Shown here: positions 33,434 through 46,810 of the stretch, in pieces
How positions within the stretch are numbered: the stretch's first letter is position 1
How the letters are laid out: every line of letters starts with the position of its first letter
Source of the DNA: Phanerodontia chrysosporium
Taxonomy: Eukaryota > Basidiomycota > Agaricomycetes > Polyporales > Phanerochaetaceae
Reading direction: 5' to 3'
Assembly: GCA_001910725.1 (NCBI GenBank)
Contig: MJGA01000026.1
Location: 186,001-250,000, forward strand
DNA length: 64,000 nt
Program-made: the position numbers and the translations under genes
The notes under the pieces: model-generated
The model's database searches: none
The model's input: the letters and a program-made list of their open reading frames with translations, nothing else
Told to the model about the DNA's origin: nothing

Positions 33434-34420
33434 ATGCTCTCGATTCTCGCGCAACGAGTGGCCTTCAGACTGCCTACGGCTGCGTCGACGACGTTGCTCA
33501 GGTCGCGTGCGCCGTTTGGCGCGTCGCAGGCGACCCTGACGCGTACCTTCGTCACGACCCCTCGACTCGCGTTCCCGGCCGCGAAAGCAGCCAAGTCGAC
33601 CAAGACCGCGACCACGCAGAAGAAAAGCGTAGATAAGAAGCCCAAGGCAGCGGCAAAGAAGCCCAAGAAGACGGCGAAGGACACCAAGAAGACCGCCGCA
33701 AAGCCCAGAGTGAGCTCGAAGGCTAAACCGGAGCGTACGTTTCTCGAGCTGTACACGTCTGCCTATCGCTGACCGTCTACAGGGGTGGTAATTCGCCCTG
33801 AGGATAGGCCTCCCAAGCCTCCTGGGTCTCCATGGATTGCGTTCTGGCGGAAGCAAGCCGCTACCCACAAAGGCGGGAAGCTGGAAGATGTCCAACAAGC
33901 CGCGAAAGAAGCTGGTGCGCAGTGGCGCAACATGTCCGACGCAGAGAGGAAACCCTTCGTCGATGAGTTTGAGGCTCTAAGGGAAGATTACATCAAACGC
34001 CGTGACGAGTATCTCGCCAACGTTGACCCCAAGATCGTGAAAGAACTCAACCGCCGTGCTCAGAAGCGTGATCCCGAGGCCAGGCTCATCAAGCGCAGGA
34101 GCAAGTTGGCTGGTTCGCCGGCTACTCCGTTCCTGAGGTGTGTCAATAACACCTGCCCTGCTTTACCCCATATCTTACGATCATGCTCCGCAGGTTCTAC
34201 AACGAAACCTTCAGGCCGCGCTACATCGCGGAGAATCCAGGTGCAAGCCTCGCGGAGAGTGCCAGGGCAGGAGGCGCAGCATGGCGTGCCCTTAGTGAGA
34301 GGGAAAAGCAGGTGTGTAGCAACCCAATATCCTAGTTCTCTTCTCTTAGCTCCCGTACAGCCTTATCTCGAAGCAGCTGCCAAGGCCAGGGCCGAATGGA
34401 TGGCAGCGCAGAAGGCGTGA
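33434..34420 (+). CDS. Mitochondrial HMG-box DNA-packaging protein (Abf2/TFAM-like)
   Basis: Exons 33,434-33,734, 33,783-34,137, 34,194-34,311 and 34,361-34,420; 277 residues, phases 1/2/0 consistent. The N-terminus is Arg/Ser/Thr-rich with no acidic residues (MLSILAQRVAFRL...), a strong mitochondrial presequence. A Lys/Ala-rich linker follows, then HMG box 1 (RPPKPPGSPWIAFWRKQ... EFEALREDYIKRRDEYL, about residues 103-180). A second, weaker box (PATPFLRFYNETFRPRY... PYLEAAAKARAEWMAAQK) reaches the C-terminus. Two tandem boxes behind a presequence are the hallmark of mtDNA-compacting Abf2/TFAM proteins. Orthology to yeast ABF2 is probable but not proven. Confidence 0.85.
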
Positions 34421-34845
34421 TTGCATCATCAATCGTCCCTCACTTAGGCCGGTGCTCTCGTCTCGCTACTTTCGTGTCTATGTCTACAGAATCCTGACGC
34501 TCGGGCTCGGAATATCTGAATCCCCTAGTATTCGATGCAGCATTGATACCATTTGCGTCCTTACTGTGTTTGAGGCATACCATTGTTGACCCAGGCAAGA
34601 TGTGCTAGTCTCTAGAGGAGGCCCTGGTTCGTTCTTTCACACCTTCCAAACTTATCCGGTTGTGATTCTATACGATCACTGATCTCGCGTGATCGACGTC
34701 AAAGCATACGACCATGAGGAGGCGGGCGCCGTTGAGGTGACTCGCTCTACACCCTCACAACGCACTTTGCCGCGGGTACGTTGCAAGGGAATCAGGCTGA
34801 AGGTCGGGAACGAAGGTTGCGCTTTGTATACCCTCGCCGAAAAGG
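34421..34845. other. Intergenic, no feature seen
   Basis: 3' end of the HMG gene and promoter of the MFS gene. No credible ORF or RNA. Confidence 0.45.
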
Positions 34846-37209
34846 ATGTCGAGTGTCTCTGAGAGGGACGGGGTCGCATATACCGAAAATTTGCAGCTGC
34901 AAGAAGTGCGACGAACACCCTCTAGAATTGACTCGAGGCCGTCGGTGCAGGATGTGGTGGAACGTATCCAAAACAAAGCGGAGAAATTTGATGACATGTC
35001 CTATGCACGCATCGGGCTGATTCTCTTCAGGTGATTAATCTTTCCTGGTCCTTCACCTGGCTAACATGTCATCTCTCATTTAATAGTCTTGGGCTCTGTA
35101 CGTTTCTATATGCATTCGGTGAGTTTTACCAGTGTTGTGGAAAATTTGAGTCTGACATATCCCTTCAGAACAAACCATTGTGACCACTGCTGTGTCCGAC
35201 ATTGGTACGGGTGTCAAGGCAAAAGGCTCTCTGACGTGGATCACCACCTCATACCTGCTTACAACGACCGTATTTCAACCGTTGACCGGCCGACTTTCCG
35301 TAAGACTGCTTCTCATCTGGATCTTCCACCGCTGATGTTATTTGAAGGACGTGTTCGGCGCAAAGCGCATGCTCGTGTGCGAAGTCTGGGTCTTCATTGT
35401 TGGAAATATCATCGCTGGCACGGCGCGCTCTTTGTCGCAGCTAGTTGCAGGCAGAATGATAGCGGGTGTCGGTGGTGCAGGGCTGCTCTCGCTTTGCACT
35501 ATCATCGTGAGCCGTCAGTCCGCATTGCTTCAGCCATTTTCTGCCCTCGTGCCTAATAAGTCATCATCCAGAGCTTACAAACGAGAGGCAGAGGAGCACA
35601 TATTTGAACCTCATCAATGCCGTTTTTATCATCGCAGATTCGCTAGGCCCATACTGGGAGGTCTCCTTGCAAAGTCGGGTAACTGGAGATGGATGTAAGT
35701 ACCATCCGTGGCTCTCTGCTCTGCTATCTAACATGTCGTTTGCTATAGCTTCCTTCTCAATGCCCCTATCGGGCCTCTGAGTGCGTGTATGCAATAAAGT
35801 GCTTTCTTTTGTGGCACTGACAAACTACATCTAGTCACTGCTATCTTCATATACTCCGTACACATCCCTGCACCGTCCCATGCTACCGATATCCGGACCG
35901 CTATACGTTCTTTGGACCTCTTCGGAATGGGTTTCCTCGTCTCTTGGCTGACGCTGCTTATCGTGGCGCTCAACCTCGCAGGAGATGCCTATGCCTGGAG
36001 CTCACCTGTCATCATCGGTCTCTTCGCTGGCACTGGCGCCGCATTCCTTGCGTTTGTTATTGCGGAGAATAGAGCGCTTCACCCGGTGGTGCCGATGAGG
36101 TTGTTTGTATCGTGGAAATACCGAAATGTGCCCATTATTACCAGTAAGTCAGCTTCACCACCAACAAATAATTGCTAATTGCCAGCGGCGATCTTCTGAC
36201 TGAATCTCTCCATAGTCGCTCGAACTCTGCTGTTCTTCCACCTGTTTGCGACTGTGAGTCACCACACTCTGTGCCGTCTTCCATGCTAACGGCGTATGCT
36301 AGACCTTCTACATCCCTATATTCTTGCAAGTCATCGGGAGCTCCTCTACGCTCGCCGCTGCGCTCGTCATCCCATTCCTATTCACCGCTGCCATAGCTAG
36401 CTCCTCCACTAACTACTTCGCGTCGAAAATGGGCATTATTCGTCCTCCGTTCTGGCTTGGTTTGGCTATCCTCCCCATCGGCATGGTATGCTGTCCCTCG
36501 CGTCTCTAGGTATACCACTTACAGAGTTGATCGTCAGGGACTCATGTCGACGCTGCATGAGGGCAGCAGTATCGGCCGGGTTGTTGGATACACAATCATC
36601 AGCGGTATTGGCTTCGGTTCGGTGAGTGTATCCCGCCGTGCGTACAACTCAGGTTTTAACCGCTATCGCACCAGGGCACTATCGTGACCATGGTCATCCC
36701 ACAAGCAGGCCTGCCTGCCGATCTCTTGCCGACCGTGACCGCCTTCATTTCTGCGCTGCCGAACCTCGGCGGTGTCCTCGGTGTGGGCATTGTCGGCACT
36801 GGTAAGGATTCTCTATCCATCATGGCCGTCGACCTGACGACAGCATGTCTTTTTTTCTAGTCATCAATAACCGCTTCCGCGCGACCGTCGCACCATTCGC
36901 ATCGGGCTACGCCCTTGCGCACATCAACGATGCCGTCGCCGCGGCGCGCGACCCCGTCATCGGCGGCGTATCGTGCACGCGTATGTCGGTGCGTTCCAGC
37001 TGGGGTACCGCATCCTCACCGGCGTCGCCATTTTCCAACTCGTCCTTTGTCTCGGCCTCGGGCGTGTCGTCTTCGATGCAAACATAAATGTCCCATCCAC
37101 CCCTGCGTCCACCCAAGAAGACATGACTGCGAAAGAAAAGGATGTGATTGTAGGACCTGATAATGTGTGTGTTGTACAGGCAGTGAACAGGGAGGATGGC
37201 AAAGTGTAA
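34846..37209 (+). CDS. Major facilitator superfamily efflux transporter (DHA2-like, 14 TMS)
   Basis: Plus-strand gene with about ten introns. The first exons are 34,846-35,030, 35,087-35,118 and from 35,169. The protein starts MSSVSERDGVAYTENLQL and has about 14 hydrophobic segments. Motifs: TTSYLL...LTGRLSDVFGAKR (motif A), AGRMIAGVGGAGLLSL (motif B region), SLGPILGGLLA (motif C, typical of antiporters). The C-terminus is a hydrophilic tail ending NREDGKV at 37,209. It probably exports drugs or small metabolites across the plasma membrane by proton antiport. The substrate cannot be told. No biosynthetic cluster surrounds it. Confidence 0.85.
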
Positions 37210-37321
37210 TGGACCTATCAGATGCACCGACAGAGATGAAGTTCCACTCAAATAGATAGAAATAACAGGCATGAGAGCGACGTGAATGGACAAGGCAAGG
37301 ATCGTTAGTCGTTATTGTGAG

Positions 37322-39869
37322 TTATGCCCAGGGATTATGTTCCTGTAGCTCGTCGTAGCTGTCCACGACTATTCGGGCATGCGCGGGCGGAGTCTCTGCG
37401 CGGGTGACAGCCATGTCTTCGACGACAGCCGCTTCTGTCTCGAGGACTGTGTCGACGTCGTCGCCGACCGTGAACGGGTTGCCACGAGGCTCGACTTCGA
37501 CCTCGCCCTGCTTGGGACCTTCTGCGTCCTCCACAACGTAGCCACGGCGGTACACCTTGCGCAGGCCCTGCGGCTCGCCCCGTCGACGCTCGTGAGCAGA
37601 CTCTTCGTGCGCCGCATTTGGGTCCTCGACAACGAGGTCGACGGCGTCCGGAGGAAGGGGTGGACGAGCGCCGTCCTTTCGTGGCGACGGCGGCGGACGA
37701 CCATGAGGCGAACTCGCCGTAGACGAGCTCGACGAGCCAGACGAGGTGCCGGCCTGTTGGCTCTGGTGCGACAGAGTGCGAATCCGCGGAGACCGTGGTG
37801 CGCCGTGCTTCGTCGAACGTAGATAGACATCTCCGGCGTTGGAGTCCTGGACCGTGAGTCTGTCTGTCTCCTTGTCGATGACGACCTCGCGCACGGGCGG
37901 CGTTGCTGAGCGCTGCGGTGTCTTGCCCCGAGCCCGCTCGCCGTCAGAGAGGTCAGATGTACACCGGCTGCGTGGAGCGTTCCCGAGAGCCCCGTAGCCC
38001 CGTTTAGCACCGGGACCAAGGATGGGGGAGAAGTAGGCGCCACGTTCGTCCCGAAGGATGCGTTCCTCTTCCGTCCATATGCGTATGCGTGCAGACTCGT
38101 TGCTTACATCGACCACAGGGTAGTTGTAATCGCCAAAGAGAAGTCTCTTCGCTTGCCGGAATAGCTCTTCGTCTTCAGGATCGACGTCGCCGAAAGGCAG
38201 TTCATAACCTGAGTGTGCGGGATCCGAGAAGGCGTACAGTGTGTTGTCCTCGTCGGAGGGCGATTGCAGGTCAGGAGCGACGTGGACAACGTGTTGCGCT
38301 TGATGTGGAAGCAGCGGCGCATGAACCTCTTCGCCTTGGTCATCACGACCTGTCACGCGTTCGATGACCTTGTTGATCCTCCTTTCCATCGGTCCTGGCG
38401 GCTGGGTGGAGGTAATAGGCTGCGGTAGCCAGTATTTCCGCTTTCCGCCCTGGCTATAGCGCAGACCAGCTCGGATGCGCCTATCCCGTCCCGCACCCTG
38501 GTGCATGAAACCCTCGCTTGGCTCGAACTCGCGGTAGTCCATGCCTTTGCCGCGCAAGGTCGCCTTGCAGTCCTCAACGACGTCTTTCAGGCCAAAGGCG
38601 TCGCGGAACGCTTTCCACATGGGCATGCGAGCGGCGTATTTGGCGTGCGGGTCCACAAAGTCGACAGTCGAGAACGCGTACTGGTGTGCGACGGCGAAGA
38701 ACGGCATTTCGATGCATACAAGGGCATCTGTCAATGCTAGCGAGATGTGTTCGCTGTCTGTATACGGTCCGAGTTTGGTGATCACGCCTGCGGCGACGAG
38801 GATTGAGATGAAAATAGACTGCCAGAAGGAGAAGAACAGAATGCCCTTGACGCAGAGGAACTTTGGCATGGGTCTAGACATGCAGTGAGCTAACGGAATG
38901 TATACCAAGCAAGATACGCACCTGAATGGCTTCAAATCCTCGCTTACGCACATCCAGAATATGGCCAAGCAGTATAATGCCATACAGATGCTGATATTAT
39001 ACACTACACTGACGTAGAGGTATCCGGAGTTTGCTCGTAGGTCGCCTTCATTGTACTTCCCCACAGCCTTCAGGATAATGGTAACCACAGCAAGGATGGG
39101 TTTGATCTGCACATACTCTGTGATAGCTATGAGCGGAAAAAGTGAACGAAAGAGGGATAAGCTCACGAATGATGCCGCGCTTGAGAAAGAGGAACGTATA
39201 CGGGTCACTGACATCCACTTCGGGCCAGAACAGGTTTCCAGGGAAGACTGGGTACTTTGGTGGACGTCCATGGAGCGATATCAAGAGGGAACGTTGGCCT
39301 CCGAGATATTGGATAAGGAGGTCAAAGAAGCAATATATGACGAACGCCTGGAAGAGGGTGTCAGCCACTCTGCTCCTATATACGCTCGAGAGACTCCTGT
39401 GCATCTGCAGACATACGCAGAGTCATGGATAGACTGCTGGAGTATGCTGGTCGACCAAAAGCTCCTCCTGCAACAATGCATTCCCTGTACATCGTCCGCA
39501 GTCTGGGAGGCGCCAGCTGCGGGGAGGGAAGGGGGTACGCACCTCGTAGATGTCACGCACAGCGTCAATAAAGAACGCGGCCTCCAGTGAGAACAGCGAG
39601 ATGAGAGAAGCGATGGCGTAGAGGGGAACCATGACCATGATTCGGACGACCTGGCTGTGGAGTCTCGTGAGCAGAGCCGATACGCTTGAACGATACCAAA
39701 GAGTAGCGAACCGTTGCAGGCGCGGCTTTCGGTAGTTTCTAAGATGCAGGAAGATTGATGTCGCAGACACGCATGTTGCTATTGCTGTCGATAGTCCTGC
39801 GAGGATGAGAACAGGTAGAGGGAGAGACGAGCCCGAGCCGCGGCCTAATGTGGGCAGTATGTTGAGCAT
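37322..39869 (-). CDS. TMEM184 / OST-alpha (DUF300) family membrane protein with long cytosolic tail
   Basis: Start at 39,869 (MLNILPTLGRGSGSS), several introns, stop at 37,322. Seven or so transmembrane segments lie in the N-terminal half. Family signatures: VPLYAIASLISLFSLEAAFF, then DIYEAFVIYCFFDLLIQYLGG, and later the EMPFFAVAHQYAFS segment. The last ~400 residues are hydrophilic, low complexity and Pro/Ser/Glu-rich, probably a cytosolic regulatory tail. Animal and plant relatives (TMEM184, LAZ1, OST-alpha) are implicated in organic solute transport and vacuolar/endosomal membranes. The role in fungi is undetermined. Ends only 112 bp from the convergent MFS gene. Confidence 0.88.
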
Positions 39870-40728
39870 CTTGTGATAGACGGGACCCGTTGTTGCAAGT
39901 CGTAAAGATACAATTCTAAGATTTACATCCACATGAGCAAAACAGTCCGTTTGCGACGGTGGCCGTCGTCGAGGTCGGAGGCAAGGTCAGAGGTGAGTCT
40001 AAACCCGCTGCCCGAGGCGGAGGACTGGGAACACGCTCGCGTGGAACTCGCGTGGCGTTTGGATCAGGGCCAGATAAGATAAGCAAAGTCGATCAGGACC
40101 ATATGTCATCGGTCATCGTATGTTGCTGCAGGTGAAGTGAGGAATCACACACCATTCTTCGCCATGACAACAGTCTGATATGTTTGTCAGGAACAGAAGT
40201 ACATACAGGGTCTATATATCTACACGAACTACGGGTACACAACTCCGTGATCATACACCATCTTGTCGTCACAGGCACGAGAAATACACAAAATAACAAC
40301 ACGGACCAGCGTGGCAAGGGTGGGCACAGATAACTAGGTGGGATAGACCAGCCCGCAGAACACGGCGACAGCAATACGACAGACACGGTACGGACAGCAG
40401 TGTACTACCAGAGCAACAGACAGATACAGCCATACTGGATGGTGGCGTATTACAGCGCAAACTTGACCAGTGGCGAATACGAAGGCACCCTCCGCTCGAC
40501 TCGCGAGCGTAAGGTGAGAGCTCAGTCGCCCAGCGAGCGAGCGGAACCAAACGAGTGCGTACTGTAAGGAGAGTAGGGCTAGTAGGGTCCTCCTCAAGAG
40601 GTGTGCGGGTATCGACACCTTGATTCCATGCGTGAAATCGTTTCTCAAGGGCTTGACTTGCAATTAGTGGCCGAAGACCCTGGAGTTATACATTAGCAAG
40701 GGTGTCAACACGTGACAGAATTGAACAC
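39870..40728. other. Intergenic, no feature seen
   Basis: Upstream region of the TMEM184 gene and 3' flank of the ferric reductase. Open frames look random. Confidence 0.45.
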
Positions 40729-42961
40729 CTACTCATCAAAGAGCTCAACACCGCCACAACGCTTCCGGCGGTCGGGTTCGACGGAGCGTACAGCCTTGCG
40801 GACATCCTCCGCCAGCCCTTGCGGGCCACAGACTGTAACAAAGACACCGGCCGGGCGACCGCCTGTGCTCTTGCCGTCCGCACCGCCTCGGCGGCGGCCA
40901 CCGTCCTCGACGCCGCGGTGGAAGAGCGCGCAGGCGCGGTCGACGACGCTGTTGAGCGTGCTCTGCAGCTTCGGGCGGCCGGGGTGACGCGGAGGCCGGC
41001 GGGGAGGTGCTGGAGGACCTTGAGGACGTGCGGGGGCGGGTTCGCGAAGCAGCGGGTGTACGAGACCGAAATCTGGAGCGAGGTGTAGTACAGCTTCGAG
41101 TTGCTCTGCGCGAGGAGGTACGAGAAGTGGTGCAGCAGCGGGAGGATCGCGCTCGGGTCCTGGACGCTCCACACGAGCTCGACGCACTTGAGCCGCGAGC
41201 GCCCGTCGCGGTCCTTCTGGAGCAGGTCCTGCAGCACGCCGAGCGCGTACGTGATGCCGCTGCCGCCCGCGACGACGAGCGCGCCCGAGAAGGAGGCGTA
41301 GATGGTGTGGTTCGGCCCGCCGTACGGGCCCTCGATGAGCACGCGGACGTCGCGGCGCTCGCGGCCCTTCTCAGCGTGGCTGCCGTCCGAGGAGAACGAG
41401 CCGTACTCCATGCCGCGCGCGAGGTCGAAGAGCCTGTTCGTCCACGCGCCGGTCTTCTTGCACATCAGAGTCAGGTTCTCACCCGATGGGCTGTTCGACA
41501 CACTGCAGATCGTGAACGGGTGGCACTCGAACATGCCGAGCTTCGTGTGGCCGGACAGCTCTGGCTCGAGCACCCGGATGCGGACGTGCTGACCGGCACG
41601 CCAGCCTGCGTTGATGCCGTGCACCTCGATACGGGTCATGCCAAGCTCGGACAGCGCAGCGACGCGGGCGGTGGTGTACCGGGTCTTGAGCAGTCGGGCA
41701 AGACGGTCGAGCAGATAGGCACCAAGCGCCACGAGCAGGTACGGCGCAGTTGATGGTACGTGCAAGTAGATCTGTGCATCACGCGACACAATGTCAGAGA
41801 TTTCGCGCAGAGTGATAGCCTATAGACGACGAACGGCGATGAACAACACTATCACACAGATGACATGCAACACCTTGAACGTTCCATGGAAGCGCTGGCG
41901 GACGTAGCTCAGCGAGGAGACGAAGAGCAGGTCGGCGGCGAGCGTGCCGACGAAGCCTGTGAGATGCGATGGCTTCGCGAGCTGCTGCGCAACGGTGAGG
42001 GGATTCGTCGAGCCACTTGCGTTCAGGGCCCACGAATAGACTGAATACAAGTCAATGACACAAGGCGGAGGACAAGGGCGTGAGCACGTACAGTAACCCA
42101 GCGTGTGTATATTGATGGCAATTATGAAGAGGCGGCCGGCAAACCGGTGCAAGTAATTTAACTAGGCGGCGTGAGTACAGCATCGCACTGACAGAACTAG
42201 GAGACGCACCCTCGTGTAGCAAGCTCCAATGAGAATCCCCACAAGGTTGTTTTTCGTTGCAAGGATGATCACGACTGGCAGCTGGCTGACAGCGACCCAG
42301 CCCATGCGGACGGGGTCGCTGAAGAGGTTGGACTCGAAAAAGCCGGCGTAGCACATCGTAATGAAATACGCGACCATTATGGAGGCACCGCCAACAGTGA
42401 GGCCTGGGCGCAGGGATATGCGCGTGATCCACGAGAGCGACGGGAGCATGGTGGTCCAGTTCGGCATGTGCACGGGCAGGTCGAGCTTGCGGTTGCGGCG
42501 GGACTGGGCACGCACGAGCTGTGCGCGGGTGGTGTGCGCAGAGGACTTGGTGTTGTTGCGAAGGAGGTGGGCGCGCGAGGACGTGCTCGCGTTCCTCGAG
42601 AGCGCAGCCTCCTCCGCGTCGTCGTCGTTCTGGTTGCGGGGCCAGGGAGCAGACTTGTTCGGGGAGACGTACGCAGCTGTGGGGATGTCGAGTTCGTCCG
42701 CGAGCTGGTAGAATGTCGGGGGCCGCCACGGCCTGGGCTCAGCCCAGCGCAGGTAGAGACCGGCAAACCATTCTGATCTGTGCGAGAAACGGATGACAGC
42801 ACGAGGCAGGGAGAGGAGGAAGAAGAACGCCAGGAACGCGAGGAGAAGAGGTCGACGTTGAAAACGAGGTTTTCGTGGTCGAAGCCGGCGTTGGAGGACT
42901 TTGCAGCCTGTTTGATAGTCGAGGCAGAAGGGATGGCGGCGGCGATGACGGGACTCGTCAT
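40729..42961 (-). CDS. Ferric/cupric reductase (FRE family), two apparent one-base frameshifts
   Basis: Plasma-membrane flavocytochrome that reduces Fe(III)/Cu(II) with NADPH for uptake. ATG at 42,961 (MTSPVIAAAIPSAST). The N-terminal phrase DHENLVFNVDLF is followed by a hydrophobic segment that is one base out of frame (around 42,841-42,850). The membrane core has paired haem histidines in LHRFAGRLFIIAINIH and FHGTFKVLH. FAD site HPFTICS, NADPH site GGSGITYALG, and a C-terminal CGPQG motif. Frame is lost a second time near 40,979-40,984 (GGCCGGGGTGAC), just before PGRPKLQSTL; the proper end is the stop at 40,729. Both breaks are fixed by one added base at short C/G-rich sites. I favour sequence error over pseudogene. 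Confidence 0.85.
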
Positions 42962-44372
42962 CGTCGTGGGTCGTCAGTGCGGTGGCCCAGAAAGAGAGAA
43001 ATGAGTGGCAGAGGTGAGAGAAATGAGCGACTGCGAAACCTTCAGGCCCGACTTTGAGGAGTGGAGGGGAGCAAAGGACAACGAGGCCCGCACGCGAAAA
43101 GGAACCATACAATGGTTGTGCCGCCACAAGGAACCCGTTCCCAAATGTGGGAATTCGACAGCGTCTGTTGTCATGTGATGGCTGTCTCAGGACCGCTGCG
43201 CAGCGCTCTGTCCGCCTTGTTCGTTGCCCTGCTGGCCTGAGAACGCCGATATTTGTCTGTTACAAAGCATAGGACGCACCGGCATCTGTCCATGTTGTCC
43301 TCATACGTTATCAGTGATTCGTTGTGCCCTGTAGATCTCGTCTCTTCTGCTATCGGCGGTGGCCTTCAACTGAGATTGATGGATTGTAGCCTGTACATAA
43401 TTAAGCTTCACGAATACACATGTTGCAGCTTGCCTCGTGCAAACACTCACTCTGAGGAGGCACACCGCCGAAGGCGGTAATCGTCCGAGATGCTGTGCGT
43501 TCATTGGTCCGCTGTGTACGCACAGTTCGGCTCAACGAGTCTTCAATCCAGCCTAGACTGTGGTGTTATCCGTTCAGGCCCTTGTCGTGCTAAGCAGCAT
43601 GACCCTTGTCAGTCATCATTGCCATGCATACACCCAACTGCCCTAAAGTTCAGCTAAAGTTCTATTGTTGACAGAGCGTTGGTTTAGGTGCAGGTGTTTT
43701 GGTAGTATTTTTCCACATAGTTCGTGCCGGTTTATGTTGAGATGTCTGTTGTAACTTTGGCTGTGCTTGACCCGGTTAATCCGCGTTCATGTTGAGCTGC
43801 CCGCACTTTGAGAGCCACGTTCTGTGCACAGTCAAGTAGTACTTCACATAACCATTGATGCTAGTGTATACATATTGTGAGATTGAATAGCCGTTGTGTG
43901 GCCAGTAGTCAATTGCCTGTTGGTGCGTCTACAATGCCTGGGCTTGGTCGACCGGACGCGTTGTGAGCGGGAGGAAATGCGCCTCCGGTTCATGACGTTG
44001 ACATAAAGGTTGGGGGAAAGATGCGCTCTCTGCTGGGTACGAGCACGACTGCTCTTATATATGCGCGTCGCGCCTTGACAGGAGCCGAAGAGAAGCATGA
44101 TGCGCCCAAGACGCGTCGGGCACCGACGAGGAAGTCGGGATGTGGCGCACGAAGAAGCGTCCCTTGGCTCCACAATTGCCCAAAGATGACGGCATTGTGC
44201 CGTCGGCCACGCCAGACGTTCACATTGGTTCTGTCCGCTGCCGCCGCCAGCTGTAAATGGCAATGGGCGGGAGGTGTTCGCAAGTTGCCGCCTCGGATCA
44301 CGTCGCAACGGATCACAAGGCTAAAAGCTTGTTCATATGTTGAGGAACTCGATACATGGATTTGTCGACATT
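42962..44372. other. Long intergenic region (1.4 kb), no feature seen
   Basis: Divergent 5' region between the ferric reductase (-) and the F-box gene (+). No protein-like frame, tRNA or repeat recognised. It would hold the promoter of the reductase; I saw no clear array of iron-responsive GATA sites by eye. Confidence 0.45.
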
Positions 44373-46324
44373 ATGTCCGGTTTTTCTGGTGAATTTCGAC
44401 CCTTCCTCCGTCGTTTTGGAGAGCACTCAAACCCCTGTCTAGACATCGACCTCATCCTCAAGATATTGAGTTACGTGGATGCTCGCGACATAGCTAGATG
44501 CCAGCAGGTTCGTACTGCGTTGCTTTGTTCGACATGACACGGACCCGTCTTCCAGGTCTCTCGACTCTTCCGCGACATAATACGTGACTCCGTGCTGCTG
44601 CAGTACAAGATCGAATGCCACATCGCCGGGGTCGTTGACGGTCCGAACGCGTCGTCCGACGTGGCAGACCGCCTGTCCCGGCTCAGACGATGGCGCGCCG
44701 CCCGTGAAACCCTCAGTTGGACCGATATATCTGAGAAGAAATATACGCAGTTCGACGAAGACACGTGGTTCACCTGCAAGACTTTCGGTCCTGTCTTCTG
44801 CGAGCTTGCCGGCACGTCGCTCACGATCGTCCGCCCACCGTCTGAGCCGAGGGGAATACGCGCCAAAGAATGGCGATTCAAGCTTCCGTTCGAACCTCTC
44901 GCGTACGCGTGCGACTACAGTCAGCACCTACTCGCACTTGTGGAACAAATGTGCGTCTGCCGCTCTCTGTCAGTGACCCGAGTATCTGACGCTATGATAG
45001 AGACCCCGAACGCGAAAACGGCTGGAAGATACACCTGAAGTCGTTTCTGACGGATACTGCACACCCATCTGCCTCACCAGAAGACCTAAGAGCCGAGTTT
45101 CGGCCTCCGGGGATAGAGTACGACAAGAGCAATGAGCGGTACGACGCACCCGAAGACGAGGACGAAGTAGAATATCTGCTTGAAGTCCAGGTGGTCGGGT
45201 CGCTCCTGTCGCTGACGTGCCAGGTGTTCGTGCCGGAGATGCTGGAATTCTGCTCGGAGGTGTGGGTTTGGAACTGGACAACTGGGGAGCTCCTCCTGGT
45301 GCGTGCGGCGTCATCTTCCATGTTCATACATGGCATTCAACTTCTCGCGCTTCAATCAGAACTTTGCAAAGGTTCTGAAGGACGGCATAGACAAGAAGTC
45401 CTACTACCCGCTCCTCGACGACGAGCACATCCTGCTCCCTGTCGAGCACAGCGGTGAATGGCACCCTGGGCCGCTGGGGCTCAACGGCGTCGCCATTGTT
45501 CCTGTGCATCTCGGATGCGCCAAAAGGTTGCCATACGAGCAGGTCCTGAGCAGCGCACACTATGTCCTCGCGCTGCCAACCCTTGAACCGCGGGTCTTCG
45601 GCGGTGACGTACGCCTGTCGTTCGCGCCGGTGTCCGCTGCTGACGACCCATGGGACACCGACACCGTCTTCGGGTGCGACCCAGGGTGCACGCTCCTGGG
45701 CATCGTCTTGCAAACCGACGTGTTCTCGAGCTTCTCGGGCGGGCCGACGCCCTTCACGTTCCTTGTGCCTGCCGCGGTGCTCACCGAGTACACGCAGGCG
45801 CGCGTGCACGACGGAAGCGGCCCGACGATCGTCCCGTGGACACGCTGGGGCCGCCATGCGTATGTTACCGCGGCGCGCGAGGGGTGGTACGGCGGGGCGG
45901 TAGCGGCGACGTGGTACCTGCAGGAAGCGCGGACACGCCAGCGCACGTCTTCCATGGCGCTCCTCGACTTCGCGCGGCGTCCGGCGCTGTTGGCCCCGAC
46001 GGCCCCGCTGGCACAGCGCGATGGAATGCCTGCGCCCGACGGCGGCGCTGCTACTGAGATCGTCCTCGAGCCAACACTGCTGAAAGGCCAGGACCGCTTC
46101 GTCGTGCCGCTCGTGTCGACGCTGCCACACCGCAGGCACAACGACGTCTTCGCACTGAAGCAGGGCACGGACCGCGTGCTCCTTGGTGACCACTACGCTG
46201 TCGTGTACAAGAGCAACATAAGGGCCCGTGGGCGGACTCCGGCGCCGTCGCGGTAAGTTGCGCTGTCATCCCCCGCGTGACACGAGGCTAATCTCCGCAC
46301 AGCCGCACGGTCTACTCCATATGA
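44373..46324 (+). CDS. F-box protein
   Basis: Exons 44,373-44,507, 44,556-44,950, 45,001-45,298, 45,360-46,252 and 46,303-46,324; 580 residues, all phases consistent. F-box at residues about 20-60: NPCLDIDLILKILSYVDARD and the following CQQVSRLFRDIIRDS. The remainder has no recognisable repeat. Trp-rich phrases and scattered beta-type segments are typical of the large, fast-evolving basidiomycete F-box families. The last seven codons sit in their own exon. Presumed SCF adaptor; the target is unknown. Confidence 0.8.
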
Positions 46325-46810
46325 AGTCGACCGGACGAGCCCTGCGAAAGCTGATGCTAATAAGCACACTCGCGCAGAATAGGAAATATCTCATGGAGCA
46401 AATACTACTACTTCAATGCATATAATAATCATACATGACTCCGTGGCGCCACAATGATTTTGTTTGTCCGGCGGCAGGTCCGAGATCCGACTGTCATCGG
46501 GAAGCATCCTCTTACATGTATATGGTCAGGCTATGTCTTTGCCAGCTGAAAAACATGTACCGGCACTGCCCATGAAGTTTGCAGGCGGCCGAGACTATCC
46601 CAGGCCATATTTTGCGCACGCTGCATGCAACGTCTATGTGCCAGATGTCGGCCTCTCTTATGCCCCGCTGAGCAATTTGTGACGTCTATAGTGATATACG
46701 CATGCATGAAGCAAGCGATCACGCTGGCAGTGTGCTTCCAGCGATTCGCTGTGTGGCCTTTGAAAACGTCGAGATGCGATCATGGTGCTGCTCTTTTGCC
46801 AACGCCCAAC
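46325..46810. other. Intergenic, no feature seen
   Basis: Between the F-box and hemerythrin-domain genes. No credible ORF. Confidence 0.45.

Noticed and set aside
34846..37209. Secondary-metabolite cluster around the MFS pump
   Set aside because: Neighbours are housekeeping or unrelated genes; no synthase, P450 or transferase nearby.
41007..41753. 248-codon plus-strand frame
   Set aside because: Antisense of the ferric reductase FAD/NADPH domain.
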